Shown: positions 36,622-45,761 of the stretch, piece by piece | Layout of the letters: every line of letters starts with the position of its first letter | How positions within the stretch are numbered: the stretch's first letter is position 1 | Source of the DNA: Scytonema sp. RU_4_4 | GTDB taxonomy: Bacteria > Cyanobacteriota > Cyanobacteriia > Cyanobacteriales > Nostocaceae | Reading direction: 5' to 3' | DNA length: 64,000 bases | Assembly: GCA_012031965.1 (NCBI GenBank) | Contig: JAAUSC010000005.1 | Coordinates: forward strand, 1-64,000 | The notes under the pieces: generated by a model | Database searches by the model: none | What the model saw: only the letters and a program-made list of their open reading frames with translations | Told to the model about the DNA's origin: nothing | Program-made: the position numbers and the translations under genes

Positions 36622-37017
36622 ATGTCTTTTGTTGATTCAAAAGTTAAGAAACAAAAGAATTGTGTGCATCTCTACCAGCAATTCCCTCTACTAAAAAATC
36701 AGCATCCCTACCAGCTAAAGGTTAAAAATCAATTTGAGCGAGATTTCTTTCCTAAGGATTCAGGAGAAACTATGCCTATTAAAAATCAGACTTTCTATAC
36801 TGATGAAGTAAACTTTTTTCCAGAACATCAATTCAAATTAATTGGAGAGTGTGCAGGAAAAAAACTTTTATTAATTGGTAGAACTAAGGCATACAATGAT
36901 CCAATTGTGGCAACAAGTCAGACTGACGAGCCGAGTCAGGAAGATTTATATGCTTATGACCTCTACGAGTTAATGAAGTTTAGCCACGAACTCGTTAAAA
37001 TTAATGACAAAATTTAA
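36622..37017 (+). CDS. Hypothetical protein under the c-di-AMP riboswitch
   Basis: 131 aa from ATG 36622, six bases after AGGGGG. The first ~50 residues are basic and low in structure. Residues ~52-131 ('FYTDEVNFFPEHQFKLIGEC', 'GKKLLLIGRTKAYNDPIVAT', 'LYAYDLYELMKFSHEL') look like a small folded domain. No signal peptide, membrane helix or known domain. Its place behind the riboswitch ties it to osmotic, potassium or cell-wall physiology by inference only. Confidence 0.6.
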   Translation: MSFVDSKVKKQKNCVHLYQQFPLLKNQHPYQLKVKNQFERDFFPKDSGETMPIKNQTFYTDEVNFFPEHQFKLIGECAGKKLLLIGRTKAYNDPIVATSQTDEPSQEDLYAYDLYELMKFSHELVKINDKI

Positions 37018-37055
37018 AATTTATTTCGCTCATACATCAGTTTTCATGATTGTTT

Positions 37056-37826
37056 ATGAGTTCTGCACTTGATTACGAGCAGATTGCGCATCTTTATGAT
37101 TCGTACTTACGTTTCACAGATGATCTGCCGTTTTTCCTTCAAGAGTGTGAAAAGATTGATGGTTCCGTACTTGAGTTGATGTGCGGTACCGGGCGTATCT
37201 CTATTCCACTTTTGGAAGCGGGTGTAAGCTTGACATGTGTGGATGCTTCGCCAGCAATGCTTGCCCAACTACATCAGAAACTGGTAGCACGCGGACTGAG
37301 AGCTCATGTCATGCAGGCTTCGGTCACTAGCCTCAAATTAGAATCAACATTTGATTTGGCTATCCTACCTTTCCAAAGCTTTCATGAGCTGCATACCGAG
37401 GCTGAACAACGGAAGGCTCTCAACGAAATTGCGAAATCACTGAAGCCAAATGGACGGTTCATATGTACACTGCATAACCCTAGAGTACGCCTCCAGTCTA
37501 TTATCCACGGTTCAAGTCACTATGGTCCCTTTCCCCGTGTGGATGGAGTTGGTTCTGTCAGCTTATCCGTAGATCTTAACTATGAGCCAGAAACTGGAAT
37601 TGTAAGAGGATGGCAGACGATTTGTGAGTTAGATTCAACAGATCGAATGCTGGTAGAACACCGATTACCAATCCAGTTTTCACTCATTGAGTTTGATGTT
37701 TTCCAGGAACTTGTACAGTCAGCCGATTTCTCCATTGAGGAGGTGTTTGGGAATTATGATTTCTCCCCGTTTGTTCCAGAGACAAGTCCGTACATCATTG
37801 TGTGTACCCGCAAGCTAAACACCTAA
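37056..37826 (+). CDS. Class I SAM-dependent methyltransferase
   Basis: 256 aa. SAM-binding motif I 'VLELMCGTGRISIPLLEAG', 'LTCVDASPAMLAQL' (acidic residue binding ribose), 'DLAILPFQSFHEL' (motif IV region) and 'EIAKSLKPNGRFICTLHNPR' (motif post-III). Small-molecule type methyltransferase; substrate unknown. ATG 37056 lies 38 bp after the previous gene, same strand, so cotranscription from the riboswitch leader is possible. Confidence 0.85.
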   Translation: MSSALDYEQIAHLYDSYLRFTDDLPFFLQECEKIDGSVLELMCGTGRISIPLLEAGVSLTCVDASPAMLAQLHQKLVARGLRAHVMQASVTSLKLESTFDLAILPFQSFHELHTEAEQRKALNEIAKSLKPNGRFICTLHNPRVRLQSIIHGSSHYGPFPRVDGVGSVSLSVDLNYEPETGIVRGWQTICELDSTDRMLVEHRLPIQFSLIEFDVFQELVQSADFSIEEVFGNYDFSPFVPETSPYIIVCTRKLNT

Positions 37827-37869
37827 TACCAATTTAAAAAATGATTGCTACACTTGTAGGCTGGGGAAG

Positions 37870-38040
37870 ACACTTCTCGTGCTAAGAGTTGTCTGTAGAC
37901 GGGGAGCGAGGCTCAGAACTGACGCTGCGCGTACCCCGTTTCGGGAGCGTTTTGCGCTTATGGAGGGTTTTCCCCGCCCTTGGCGACTGCGGAGGGTTTC
38001 CCCCGTTGTAGCAACTGCCGTTCCGTTTGAGGTACATTAT
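37870..38040. repeat. Degenerate GC-rich dispersed repeat
   Basis: Contains GGAGGGTTTCCCCCGTTGTA followed by GCAACTGCC, closely related to segments at about 26811, 54497 and 57265-57420. Non-coding. Confidence 0.5.
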
Positions 38041-38071
38041 GTCTTTGGCAATTCTTTAATTTCAGTCCAAT

Positions 38072-39370
38072 ATGGTTCTTAACCGCAAACTGGACACTTT
38101 TTCGCTAGCAGCTCTGCTAGTATCGGCTCATTATGGTTTGGGGTTTCTTTTGGGAACCGCTGAGAAATCCCTAACTTTAGGTACTGCTGGGAGCCTTTAT
38201 GCTGTCTGCCTTGGCTTGGGTACAATTGTTCTTCTGGGACTAGCAAAGTTTTACTGGAGACAAGGAGAGCAAATTTGGACATTGCTAGGTTCTGCTTACG
38301 GAGATGGAGTAAAAGTTTTTGTAGGTTTGATGTCCTGGTCTTCGCTGATTGGCATTGAAGCCGTTCAGTTGATTTCTGGAGCATCTATCCTCAAGGTTTT
38401 CGGAATACCCACCCTTCCCACAATGGTTGTTTTGGCTATCCTGTGTTCAACGATTTCCTTACTCCCAGTAGAAAAAGTAGGCTGGATATTACGAGGGTTA
38501 CTCGTTCTGAACTTTTTGGGTTTGCTTTATGGGCTATGGGTGTTACACGCTTTCCCGGACTACTTGCGATCGCCCATAGAGTTTGCTAGCTCACTCAAGG
38601 GTATGAGCTTGCCAAGCATAGTGGGCATCTCAGTGTCTACAATTCTGCTGGTACCTATAGATATGAAGCATCAGCAGTTTGTTGTCCAGGCAAAAGATGT
38701 GCATAGCCTATATCGAGGGTGTCTTTTATCAGCTATTTTGCTACTACTGCTTGCTTTTTTGCCTTCAACAGTTGTTGTGGCGGCACACAACGCAGGAATT
38801 TTGCCTGCTGGGATTGATGGTAAAGAAACTCTTCCATTTATCCTAGCCTGGATTGGCGGTGGCACCCAAAAGCCTTTGGGTATTGCTCTGATTGCATCTT
38901 TACTGATTCCCGCACTAGGTGTTGGTAGCAGCATATTACGTGTGCAAAGCAAGACTATTTTGGATTTCAATATTTTACCTGCATCTTTATGGAGTCGTAT
39001 ACTCGTTACGACGGTAAATACTCTATTGGGTCTTGCCGTTGCTTTTAAAGGTGGGGATATTGTTAATTTAATTGTGTGTTTTTATGCTGCATACGTAGGA
39101 GCAGTGTTTTCTCCTTTTGTTGCTTATTTAGTCGCTCAAACTGGACGCTATAACTTCTCAAAAGGAAGCGTTAAGCTGTCTTTAAGCATAAGTAGTTTCT
39201 CGGCTATCTCATGGCTAATTATAACACTTATAAATCCTGATTTTGTAGGATTTGGTAGCGTTGAATTGGACATCATGGGAATAGGAATTTTGAGTGGGAG
39301 CTTCTTTTTATTGGTTGGGGAGGTATTAGAAAAATACTTCCTGATATCCAAAGTTAAGGAAAAAGCTTAA
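38072..39370 (+). CDS. Sodium:solute symporter-like membrane protein
   Basis: 432 aa, about 12 hydrophobic segments. 'LLVSAHYGLGFLLGTAEKSL' at the first helix, 'GLMSWSSLIGIEAVQLISGA' and 'LLIPALGVGSSILRVQSKTI' fit the LeuT-fold SSS (SLC5) family in a short form. Substrate unknown. Separate from the upstream methyltransferase by 245 bp of repeat. No Shine-Dalgarno is obvious at ATG 38072. Confidence 0.65.
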   Translation: MVLNRKLDTFSLAALLVSAHYGLGFLLGTAEKSLTLGTAGSLYAVCLGLGTIVLLGLAKFYWRQGEQIWTLLGSAYGDGVKVFVGLMSWSSLIGIEAVQLISGASILKVFGIPTLPTMVVLAILCSTISLLPVEKVGWILRGLLVLNFLGLLYGLWVLHAFPDYLRSPIEFASSLKGMSLPSIVGISVSTILLVPIDMKHQQFVVQAKDVHSLYRGCLLSAILLLLLAFLPSTVVVAAHNAGILPAGIDGKETLPFILAWIGGGTQKPLGIALIASLLIPALGVGSSILRVQSKTILDFNILPASLWSRILVTTVNTLLGLAVAFKGGDIVNLIVCFYAAYVGAVFSPFVAYLVAQTGRYNFSKGSVKLSLSISSFSAISWLIITLINPDFVGFGSVELDIMGIGILSGSFFLLVGEVLEKYFLISKVKEKA

Positions 39371-39615
39371 AACCAAATCTCTCTATTGCTCTCACTCATG
39401 AAATTTTTTTGAAAACAATATGTTTTCGTACATTATTGCAACTAAAGGTATGTTAATAAGCCAAACTCAATTTTGAAACTGGCTCTGTAACTGGGTTTCA
39501 AACACCTGAATCCTTACATATAAACTTTCTTATGATAGATGACAACAAGCATTAGAAGGTATAAACATGGAAAAAGAGGGATTTTTGGTTTGACGTCTAA
39601 GATAAACAAAGTCTA

Positions 39616-40902
39616 ATGGAAAGAATACACTCAAATAGTCATCAAAAGTTGATCAATCTAAAGATAGATGCTCTAGGTAGAAAAATAAATAGAGTAAAGA
39701 AATTATCTAAAAAAAAATCGAGAAATCACTTATTGCTACCGCTTATTGGAGTTGGAATAACATTTGTGAGTGGCTGCTCAATAAACTCATCGAGAAACGT
39801 GCAGCCCTCAGAGACTAATACTGCTCAAGCAGTCCAAGAGTCAGCTCCTTCAAATAACCGTTCTCTGGCACCAACTCCTGAGGATACTAATTTTGTAGTT
39901 GCTGTTGTAAATAAGGTAGAACCTGCGGTAGTGCAAATTAATACTGCCAGAACTGTAAAAACTCAAGTACCAGAAATATTTAATGACCCATTCTATCAGC
40001 GGTTTTTTGGTCAACGAGTACCAACGCAGCCTCAAGAGCGAGTTGAGCGTGGTGTTGGTTCTGGTTTTGTGATTAATTCTAATGGTCAGATTCTTACTAA
40101 CGCTCATGTTGTCAACAATGCTGATACGGTAACGGTATCATTTTCCAACGGTCGCACTGTTGAAGGAAAAGTCTTGGGACAAGACAGATTGACTGATATT
40201 GCGGTTGTGCAAGTTCCAGTAAATAATCTCCCAACTGTAGAACTGGCAAAATCTGAGCAGGTACAGCCAGGACAGTGGGCGATCGCAATTGGTAATCCTT
40301 TAGGTTTGCAAGAAACAGTAACAGTAGGCGTTGTGAGTGCAACTGATCGCTCTATTAGTGATATCAGTGCAGTTGATAACCGGGTTGCTTATATTCAGAC
40401 TGATGCAGCCATTAATCCTGGAAACTCCGGCGGACCACTGCTAAATGCTCGCGGTCAAGTGATTGGGGTCAACACAGCTATTATCCGGGGCGCTCAAGGA
40501 ATAGGCTTTGCAATTCCCATCGATACCGCTCAACGAATTGCTCAGCAATTAATTACTCAGGGTAAAGTTGAACATCCCTTCATTGGGATTCAGATGGTAG
40601 CCCTCACGCCTGAAGTTAAGCAACGGATTAACAGCCTTCCAAATACTAACGTCCGGGTGCAAGCAGACCAAGGTATTCTTATTGTTCGCGTTCTTCCTGG
40701 TTCTCCAGCTGATAGAGCCGGAATACGTCCAGGAGATGTCATCCAACAAATCAACAATCAATCTGTTACCACGGCGAATGCAGTGCAGCAGATTATTGAC
40801 AAAAGTGGGGTAGGTGCAAATGTGCAAATGCAACTGCAACGCAATGACAGAACTTTGCAAGTCACAGTACAACCTGCACCTCGCCCAGCAGATACGCAGT
40901 AG
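39616..40902 (+). CDS. HtrA/Deg-family serine protease
   Basis: 428 aa. A basic N-terminus, a hydrophobic helix with a lipobox-like 'FVSGC' (Cys54), then a trypsin-like domain with triad His164 ('TNAHVV'), Asp194 ('LTDIAVV') and Ser271 ('NPGNSGGPLL'), and a C-terminal PDZ domain ('GILIVRVLPGSPADRAGIRP', ~340-420). Periplasmic or lipid-anchored quality-control protease, equivalent to cyanobacterial HhoA/HhoB/HtrA. Which of the three cannot be told safely. Confidence 0.92.
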   Translation: MERIHSNSHQKLINLKIDALGRKINRVKKLSKKKSRNHLLLPLIGVGITFVSGCSINSSRNVQPSETNTAQAVQESAPSNNRSLAPTPEDTNFVVAVVNKVEPAVVQINTARTVKTQVPEIFNDPFYQRFFGQRVPTQPQERVERGVGSGFVINSNGQILTNAHVVNNADTVTVSFSNGRTVEGKVLGQDRLTDIAVVQVPVNNLPTVELAKSEQVQPGQWAIAIGNPLGLQETVTVGVVSATDRSISDISAVDNRVAYIQTDAAINPGNSGGPLLNARGQVIGVNTAIIRGAQGIGFAIPIDTAQRIAQQLITQGKVEHPFIGIQMVALTPEVKQRINSLPNTNVRVQADQGILIVRVLPGSPADRAGIRPGDVIQQINNQSVTTANAVQQIIDKSGVGANVQMQLQRNDRTLQVTVQPAPRPADTQ

Positions 40903-40913
40903 CTTTGCTGGAC

Positions 40914-42023
40914 TTATGCTTCAGCCTCACTATCTTCAACGGCTGGACTAGGCATACCATCGTCCACAATTTTTGCATCTTGTTTGTGATTATCTTTTTT
41001 ATCTCCCCACCAGTTATTTAGTACATCTTTGACCAAAGCTTCTTTTATCCAAATTTGGAACACAATTACTAAGGGAATTGCAAGGAAAAGTCCTAAAAAT
41101 CCAAAAAATGAGGCGAAAACAACCACTGCTAACAAGGTTACTGCTGGTAATAGAGAAACCTGAGACTTCATAACTAAAGGAACCACAATCAAGCTTTCAA
41201 CTTGCTGGATTCCAAAGTATAACGCTACCACTGCGGCTGCTTTCCAAGGTGCATCAACTAATGCCAGTAGTAAAGGAGGAATTAAACTTAATGTTGGTCC
41301 AACATTAGGGATAAACTCTAATAATCCTGCTAAAACAGCATTAACGAGTGGCAGTCGTACCCGCAAAGTTAACAATCCAATGTAGCTTAAGCAACCGATG
41401 AGGAACATAGTCAAGAGTGTGCCTTTTATCCAACCGACTAAAGAGGTTTCACACTCACAAAGAATTTCATCAACTCGCCGACGGTAGAACGCAGGAAATA
41501 GCAGTATAAACCCCCGTCGATATGGCGAGGGGTCTACTAATAACATGATGGTCAAAACCAAAAACAGTAAAAAAGTTAAAACAATGTTCAGTGACCTACT
41601 GATTATGGAGAAAAAGTTGTTCACTAGCTGGGTTAACCAAGTTTGTAGACCTTGAGTCAGAGTTCTAAGACCACGGATGTTCTCTAACAATTGGTCTGGA
41701 ATTGCATTTTGTAACCAGTTATTCCACAAACGCATCCGCTCCAACGTCCTGGGCGCAAAGTCGCTAAATTGTTGCAATTGGTCAACAACCTGCGGAACAA
41801 TCAATGCAAAAAATCCCACTACAATAGTTAGAAGAAGAACAACTGAGATGGCAACAGCAGTACCTCGTTTGATGCGATATCTTTGTAAAAATTGTACAAG
41901 CTGGTTTAAGACTGTTGCTAAAACGACAGCTGCAAAGACGACTAAAACGATTTGTCTAATTTGCCACAAAATATAAACAGATGTGACAAGGACAAATATG
42001 CCGATCCATTGACCGAATCGCAC
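40914..42023 (-). CDS. AI-2E family membrane protein (PerM-like)
   Basis: 369 aa with about eight hydrophobic segments. 'YRIKRGTAVAISVVLLLTIV', 'LVDPSPYRRGFILLFP', 'LLEFIPNVGPTLSLIPPLLL' and 'FLAIPLVIVFQIWIKEAL' are family signatures. Members are implicated in export of small molecules or in Na+/H+ exchange. The C-terminal tail is acidic. Convergent with the htrA-like gene, 11 bp apart. Confidence 0.88.
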   Translation of the reverse strand: MRFGQWIGIFVLVTSVYILWQIRQIVLVVFAAVVLATVLNQLVQFLQRYRIKRGTAVAISVVLLLTIVVGFFALIVPQVVDQLQQFSDFAPRTLERMRLWNNWLQNAIPDQLLENIRGLRTLTQGLQTWLTQLVNNFFSIISRSLNIVLTFLLFLVLTIMLLVDPSPYRRGFILLFPAFYRRRVDEILCECETSLVGWIKGTLLTMFLIGCLSYIGLLTLRVRLPLVNAVLAGLLEFIPNVGPTLSLIPPLLLALVDAPWKAAAVVALYFGIQQVESLIVVPLVMKSQVSLLPAVTLLAVVVFASFFGFLGLFLAIPLVIVFQIWIKEALVKDVLNNWWGDKKDNHKQDAKIVDDGMPSPAVEDSEAEA

Positions 42024-42197
42024 AACTTAGCCTCCAATTTTTGCTATTTCCAGCGATTGTGCTGAATATTTATGCTTTTAAACTAGCGGTGTCTTCATTT
42101 TTATAAAAGCCTCTAAAAGACTGATTTTATATGATAACAAATAGATATATCTTGAGATAGATGAAAATCAAGTGACTTGTAGGAATGGTGAAATAAA

Positions 42198-42392
42198 ATG
42201 AAAAATAATCGTCCTAGCAACACAATAATCAATGCCTTTTTATTGGTTGTAGCAAGTTTAGCTATATACCTTGTAGGAGCTTTGATCATTTCAGGATTCC
42301 AACACACCAATAAAAAGATTTTCAAGCAGCTTGTAGTACAAGTAGAAAATCAACTAAATAACATTTCTCCATCAATTTACAATGGCAAATAA
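42198..42392 (+). CDS. Hypothetical single-helix membrane protein
   Basis: 64 aa with one membrane helix (~13-35) and a basic/polar tail. It overlaps the 3' end of the convergent histidine-kinase gene by 16 bp. Weak ribosome site. Could be spurious. Confidence 0.4.
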   Translation: MKNNRPSNTIINAFLLVVASLAIYLVGALIISGFQHTNKKIFKQLVVQVENQLNNISPSIYNGK

Positions 42393-43789
42393 ATCGTGAA
42401 GGAAGCTCCTTGACCGAACTGACTAGTCGCAGTGATACGACCTCCATGTGCTTCGATAATGCGCTTGGCGATCGCCAAGCCTAACCCAACTCCCCTACCT
42501 TTACGCGAGCGATCAGCCGTGTAGAATTGCTCAAAAATATGGGGAAGGTCGCTTTCTTTGATTCCTTCTCCTTGATCTTGGATGGTGACAATCGCCTGTT
42601 TACCTTCTTTGTATCCTGTAATCAGTATCTGAGAATTTGGAATTGAGTGCTTAATAGCGTTATCTAGTACATTGAACAACGCTTGCAGAAGTCGTTCTGA
42701 GTCGCCCTGTATTTGCAAGTCAGCTACATTCACCTGGGTTGAAATTTGGGAATTTTGTATTCGCGATTCCACGGCTTTGACGACACGGTTAATCAAGCTA
42801 TTGAGCGGGACATTCTGCTTTTCAAGAAGTGTCACCCCAGCTTCCAACCTTCCTAGATCTAGCAAGTCATGAATTAACCGTGATAGCCGTTTGGTTTCGT
42901 CTTCTACGTTCTGGAAAAAGCGATCGCCCACGTTTGGATCATAAGCAGCTCCATTGCGGAGGGCTTCAACTGTCACGAGGACATTGCTGATTGGGGTGCG
43001 AAGTTCGTGAGACACGTTTGCCAAAAACGCTCTCCGTTCCTGATCCAACGAAGCCAAGCGTTCGCTCATACGGTTGAGTTCCATTGCTAATTGATCCAGT
43101 TCATTGCTCTGACGGATCTCAAGCTTATCCCCAAAATGCCCGCCTCCCAGCCTAATAGCAAAGTTCTTCATTTTCTGAATGGGACGGGATAAACTACGCG
43201 CCAGCCACTCACTGATAAAAGCGCACAGAAAAAGCGTCAGAAGCAGCGTTCCCAAGACAGTCCAGAGGATGGTAGAAAATTGCTTTTGAAACTGTTGCAG
43301 GGTGATAGACATTCGCAACGCACCTAACAACAGACCGTTACGCACAATTGGTCTGGCAATATATAGTCTGTCATCGTTGCTCAATACACCTTTTGCAACC
43401 CCTTGTTCTTCCCGATTTTTTAGCGCGGCGCTTATCCCAGGAACTTTCAACCAGTTTGTCACTTGTCGGTCTTCTTGAAAGTTAGATGTAGCGATGAGTT
43501 GACCATTTGTATTAAAAACTCGTATTGTGATGGTTTCTGCTGCACCAAAACGCAGCACCAATACCTGCACTTGTTTCAAGTCATCTTTTTCTAGCGCATC
43601 AGCAACACTTTCACCAATAGCTGTACTCCAGTTGTGCAAATCTAGCTGTCTTGCTCTTTTGAAGTAAGCATGGAAAGACCAGAGAATGTATCCTCCCATT
43701 AAGGAAGTTCCTAAGGCTGTCAGCAGCAAGTAAGTTGCTAACAGTTGCATATGAATGGAATTCTTCTTGATATGCGGTATCCAACCCAT
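42377..43789 (-). CDS. Sensor histidine kinase
   Basis: 470 aa. Two membrane helices (~16-42 and ~172-195) around a periplasmic sensor of ~130 residues, a HAMP linker, dimerisation domain with 'VSHELRTPISN' (phospho-His261), and a HATPase domain with 'NVLDNAIKHS' (N box), 'DQGEGI', 'GVGLGLAIAKRIIEAHGG'. It phosphorylates the receiver protein encoded directly upstream (six-base gap). The signal is unknown. Confidence 0.92.
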   Translation of the reverse strand: MGWIPHIKKNSIHMQLLATYLLLTALGTSLMGGYILWSFHAYFKRARQLDLHNWSTAIGESVADALEKDDLKQVQVLVLRFGAAETITIRVFNTNGQLIATSNFQEDRQVTNWLKVPGISAALKNREEQGVAKGVLSNDDRLYIARPIVRNGLLLGALRMSITLQQFQKQFSTILWTVLGTLLLTLFLCAFISEWLARSLSRPIQKMKNFAIRLGGGHFGDKLEIRQSNELDQLAMELNRMSERLASLDQERRAFLANVSHELRTPISNVLVTVEALRNGAAYDPNVGDRFFQNVEDETKRLSRLIHDLLDLGRLEAGVTLLEKQNVPLNSLINRVVKAVESRIQNSQISTQVNVADLQIQGDSERLLQALFNVLDNAIKHSIPNSQILITGYKEGKQAIVTIQDQGEGIKESDLPHIFEQFYTADRSRKGRGVGLGLAIAKRIIEAHGGRITATSQFGQGASFTIYLPL

Positions 43790-43795
43790 TATGAA

Positions 43796-44170
43796 TTATG
43801 ATTGCTTTTCTGAGCGACGACGTAGCACTGCTTTAATGCGTGCCAAAAGCTCACGAGTATTAAAGGGTTTGGTCACATAATCATCAGCGCCTGCTTCTAA
43901 ACCCCAAATTTTATCAGAGTCTTGGTCTTTGGCAGTCAGCATGACAATCGGGACGTCTGAGAAAGCGCGAATTCGCCAGCAAACCTCCATTCCATCAACT
44001 TCTGGCAGCATCAAGTCTAGCAGAATAACATCTGGCACTTGCTTGTGAAACTGTTTAATAGCACTGTGACCATCTGCTGCTGTTGTTACGGTATAACCTT
44101 CTTTTTGCAACGTGTAGGAAAGGCTTTCACGCAAAGGTTCTTCATCATCTACTAGCAAGACGTGGGGCAT
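43796..44170 (-). CDS. Receiver-only response regulator
   Basis: 124 aa. Receiver domain with 'VDDEEPLRE' acidic pocket, 'VILLDLMLPEVDG' (phospho-Asp52), 'VMLTAKD' Thr and 'DDYVTKPF' Lys. It ends 'RIKAVLRRRSEKQS', exactly where OmpR-type regulators would continue into a winged-helix domain, but that domain is absent and the kinase gene starts right after the stop. It may relay phosphate to another protein, or be a truncated OmpR regulator. Confidence 0.9.
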   Translation of the reverse strand: MPHVLLVDDEEPLRESLSYTLQKEGYTVTTAADGHSAIKQFHKQVPDVILLDLMLPEVDGMEVCWRIRAFSDVPIVMLTAKDQDSDKIWGLEAGADDYVTKPFNTRELLARIKAVLRRRSEKQS

Positions 44171-44400
44171 TGTTCACTACATCTTTATATTTATAGATAT
44201 TTATAGCTATCTCCTGTTATTAGTTTTGCATTCTGTGACATTTCCCGCTTCTTTCTAAAGAAACAAAAATGTCTCATCAGTTGCACCTTTACGGGAAACC
44301 AAAGAGTGTGTCTACAAGTTGGGAAACCCTTTCATCAGAGCCAGCATGAGGAAAATCTTCCACAGCGCTGGCTCATGCATGAGTTCTCAAATTGCGGGCG

Positions 44401-45504
44401 CTATTTTTTCTGGATTTTCTTTAAATCCCAAGTGTAATAACCAAGTTTTTCCGGAACTCTAGAGAATCTTCCTATCCGATGACCCCTAGAAAGTTCATTA
44501 TGCACCGCAGTTTTTATCTCTCTTAGTTGTTCAGCATTGAGTTCTCCATAAAGTCCTGTGATGACATCAGCTACGCTGAAGATTTTCCCGGAATTTTTCT
44601 GCAACAGTATGCAGATAGCATCAATCAAAAACTTACCTTCATATTCAGGTAGCATTGGTACCCTTTTAGCCTTCGGGAGTAGGAAGGGTTTCTTCCTTTT
44701 AGGTTTGATTGTTTTGGATTTGACCTTGCTATTTGGTGGTCTTACCAAACTTAAATCCAGGGTGTAACATCCAGGCTCATCGGGAACAGCCGCCCAGTAA
44801 CTTTTTTCTTTGCCATGTGTTAGAGAGGACTGGATGCGACTTTTGACAATTTTAAATACACTTGACTCTAAATCGCCAAAAAGTGAGCGCACGATGAAGT
44901 CTATATGACAGACAGTCCCAGCATTCTCTCGCAATATTTTTTCAATCGCTTGCATTCGCGTGAGAACTTGGTACTGAGCGAGCATTGGAATCTCTGTCCC
45001 AAAACTAGAGTTATCGTTGTTCTGTGTTGGTGTCTCCCTTTGTGGTGAGATAGTAAATCTTGCAACTACTGTATTTTCGTCATTGGATGACTCTTCATCC
45101 AAGTCAATCTCTTGCTCCTCATCATCTTGGAGAGATGACTCGATAGCTTCTTGTTGTCCACCATCATCCAAGTCAATCTCTTGCTCCTCATCATCTTGGA
45201 GAGATGACTCGATAGCTTCTTGTTGGATAAGATTGGAAATGCTATCGAGCTGCTGTAGTGACAGGGATTTTTGTTGGGGAGGAGTGGGTGCAAAAGACAA
45301 CGTCTCAACAACAGCCATGAGATTGTCGCATTCATCGACAGCAGACCAGTTGGATAACAACGCTTCCACATGCACAAGTTGCGATCGCGCTGTTCGCCAT
45401 AAACGTTCATACTCTTCAGTCAGAGTAGTATAGTAATCTCGTAATTCCAAGAGTGGCTCCAGCAAGGCTTGCGGTGGCGGCTCTAACTTTCCCTTAGTTG
45501 TCAT
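44401..45504 (-). CDS. Protein with two winged-helix-like repeats and acidic linker
   Basis: About 367 aa. N-terminal ~80 residues helical. A central acidic linker contains two near-identical 23-residue units (QQEAIESSLQDDEEQEIDLD). Two homologous C-terminal modules: 'MQAIEKILRENAGTVCHIDF...FKIVKSRIQSSL...GCYTLDL' and 'IDAICILLQKNSGKIFSVAD...IKTAVHNELSRG...GYYTWDL'. They look like HARE-HTH/winged-helix domains joined by a basic KPKRKK stretch. Probably DNA-associated. ATG 45504 preferred; TTG 45519 would overlap the upstream stop. Confidence 0.65.
   Translation of the reverse strand: MTTKGKLEPPPQALLEPLLELRDYYTTLTEEYERLWRTARSQLVHVEALLSNWSAVDECDNLMAVVETLSFAPTPPQQKSLSLQQLDSISNLIQQEAIESSLQDDEEQEIDLDDGGQQEAIESSLQDDEEQEIDLDEESSNDENTVVARFTISPQRETPTQNNDNSSFGTEIPMLAQYQVLTRMQAIEKILRENAGTVCHIDFIVRSLFGDLESSVFKIVKSRIQSSLTHGKEKSYWAAVPDEPGCYTLDLSLVRPPNSKVKSKTIKPKRKKPFLLPKAKRVPMLPEYEGKFLIDAICILLQKNSGKIFSVADVITGLYGELNAEQLREIKTAVHNELSRGHRIGRFSRVPEKLGYYTWDLKKIQKK
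45095..45225. repeat. Coding tandem duplication, 69-bp period
   Basis: 45095-45156 and 45164-45225 are identical over 62 bases, producing the duplicated acidic segment in the winged-helix protein. It looks recent. Confidence 0.9.
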
Positions 45505-45515
45505 ATGGCTTTCAT

Positions 45516-45761
45516 TCAATCCAAATCAGTTTTAGATTTATAGGTCATTGCTCTGGGCTTAGCCTTTTGAGGCTTCATTAACGATTTTTTGGGTGCTTGA
45601 GGAGGACGACATTGTTCACAATACAAGGGTCGAGGTCCGTAAGTCTCGCGCTTCGTAGGAACACCGCATTCCTTACAAACAAAGTTAAAAACCCGCGTAT
45701 GAATCTGTCGTTGATGTGCCCTAACAGTGTATTCTCTAACAGAGACTAATTTAGTTGCCAT
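45516..45761 (-). CDS. Small zinc-ribbon protein
   Basis: 81 aa. '[23 protein letters not shown]' has two CxxC pairs 15 residues apart, a zinc ribbon. The flanks are basic ('[10 protein letters not shown]'), suggesting nucleic-acid binding. Lies a few bases before the winged-helix gene on the same strand, so the two form an operon of likely DNA/RNA-binding proteins. No known name. Confidence 0.65.
   Translation of the reverse strand: MATKLVSVREYTVRAHQRQIHTRVFNFVCKECGVPTKRETYGPRPLYCEQCRPPQAPKKSLMKPQKAKPRAMTYKSKTDLD

Noticed and set aside
37879-38082. 67-residue plus frame before the transporter gene
   Set aside because: Arg-rich translation of the dispersed GC-rich repeat.
42113-42325. 70-residue minus frame
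   Set aside because: Antisense to the better small-protein candidate at 42198 and without signals of its own.
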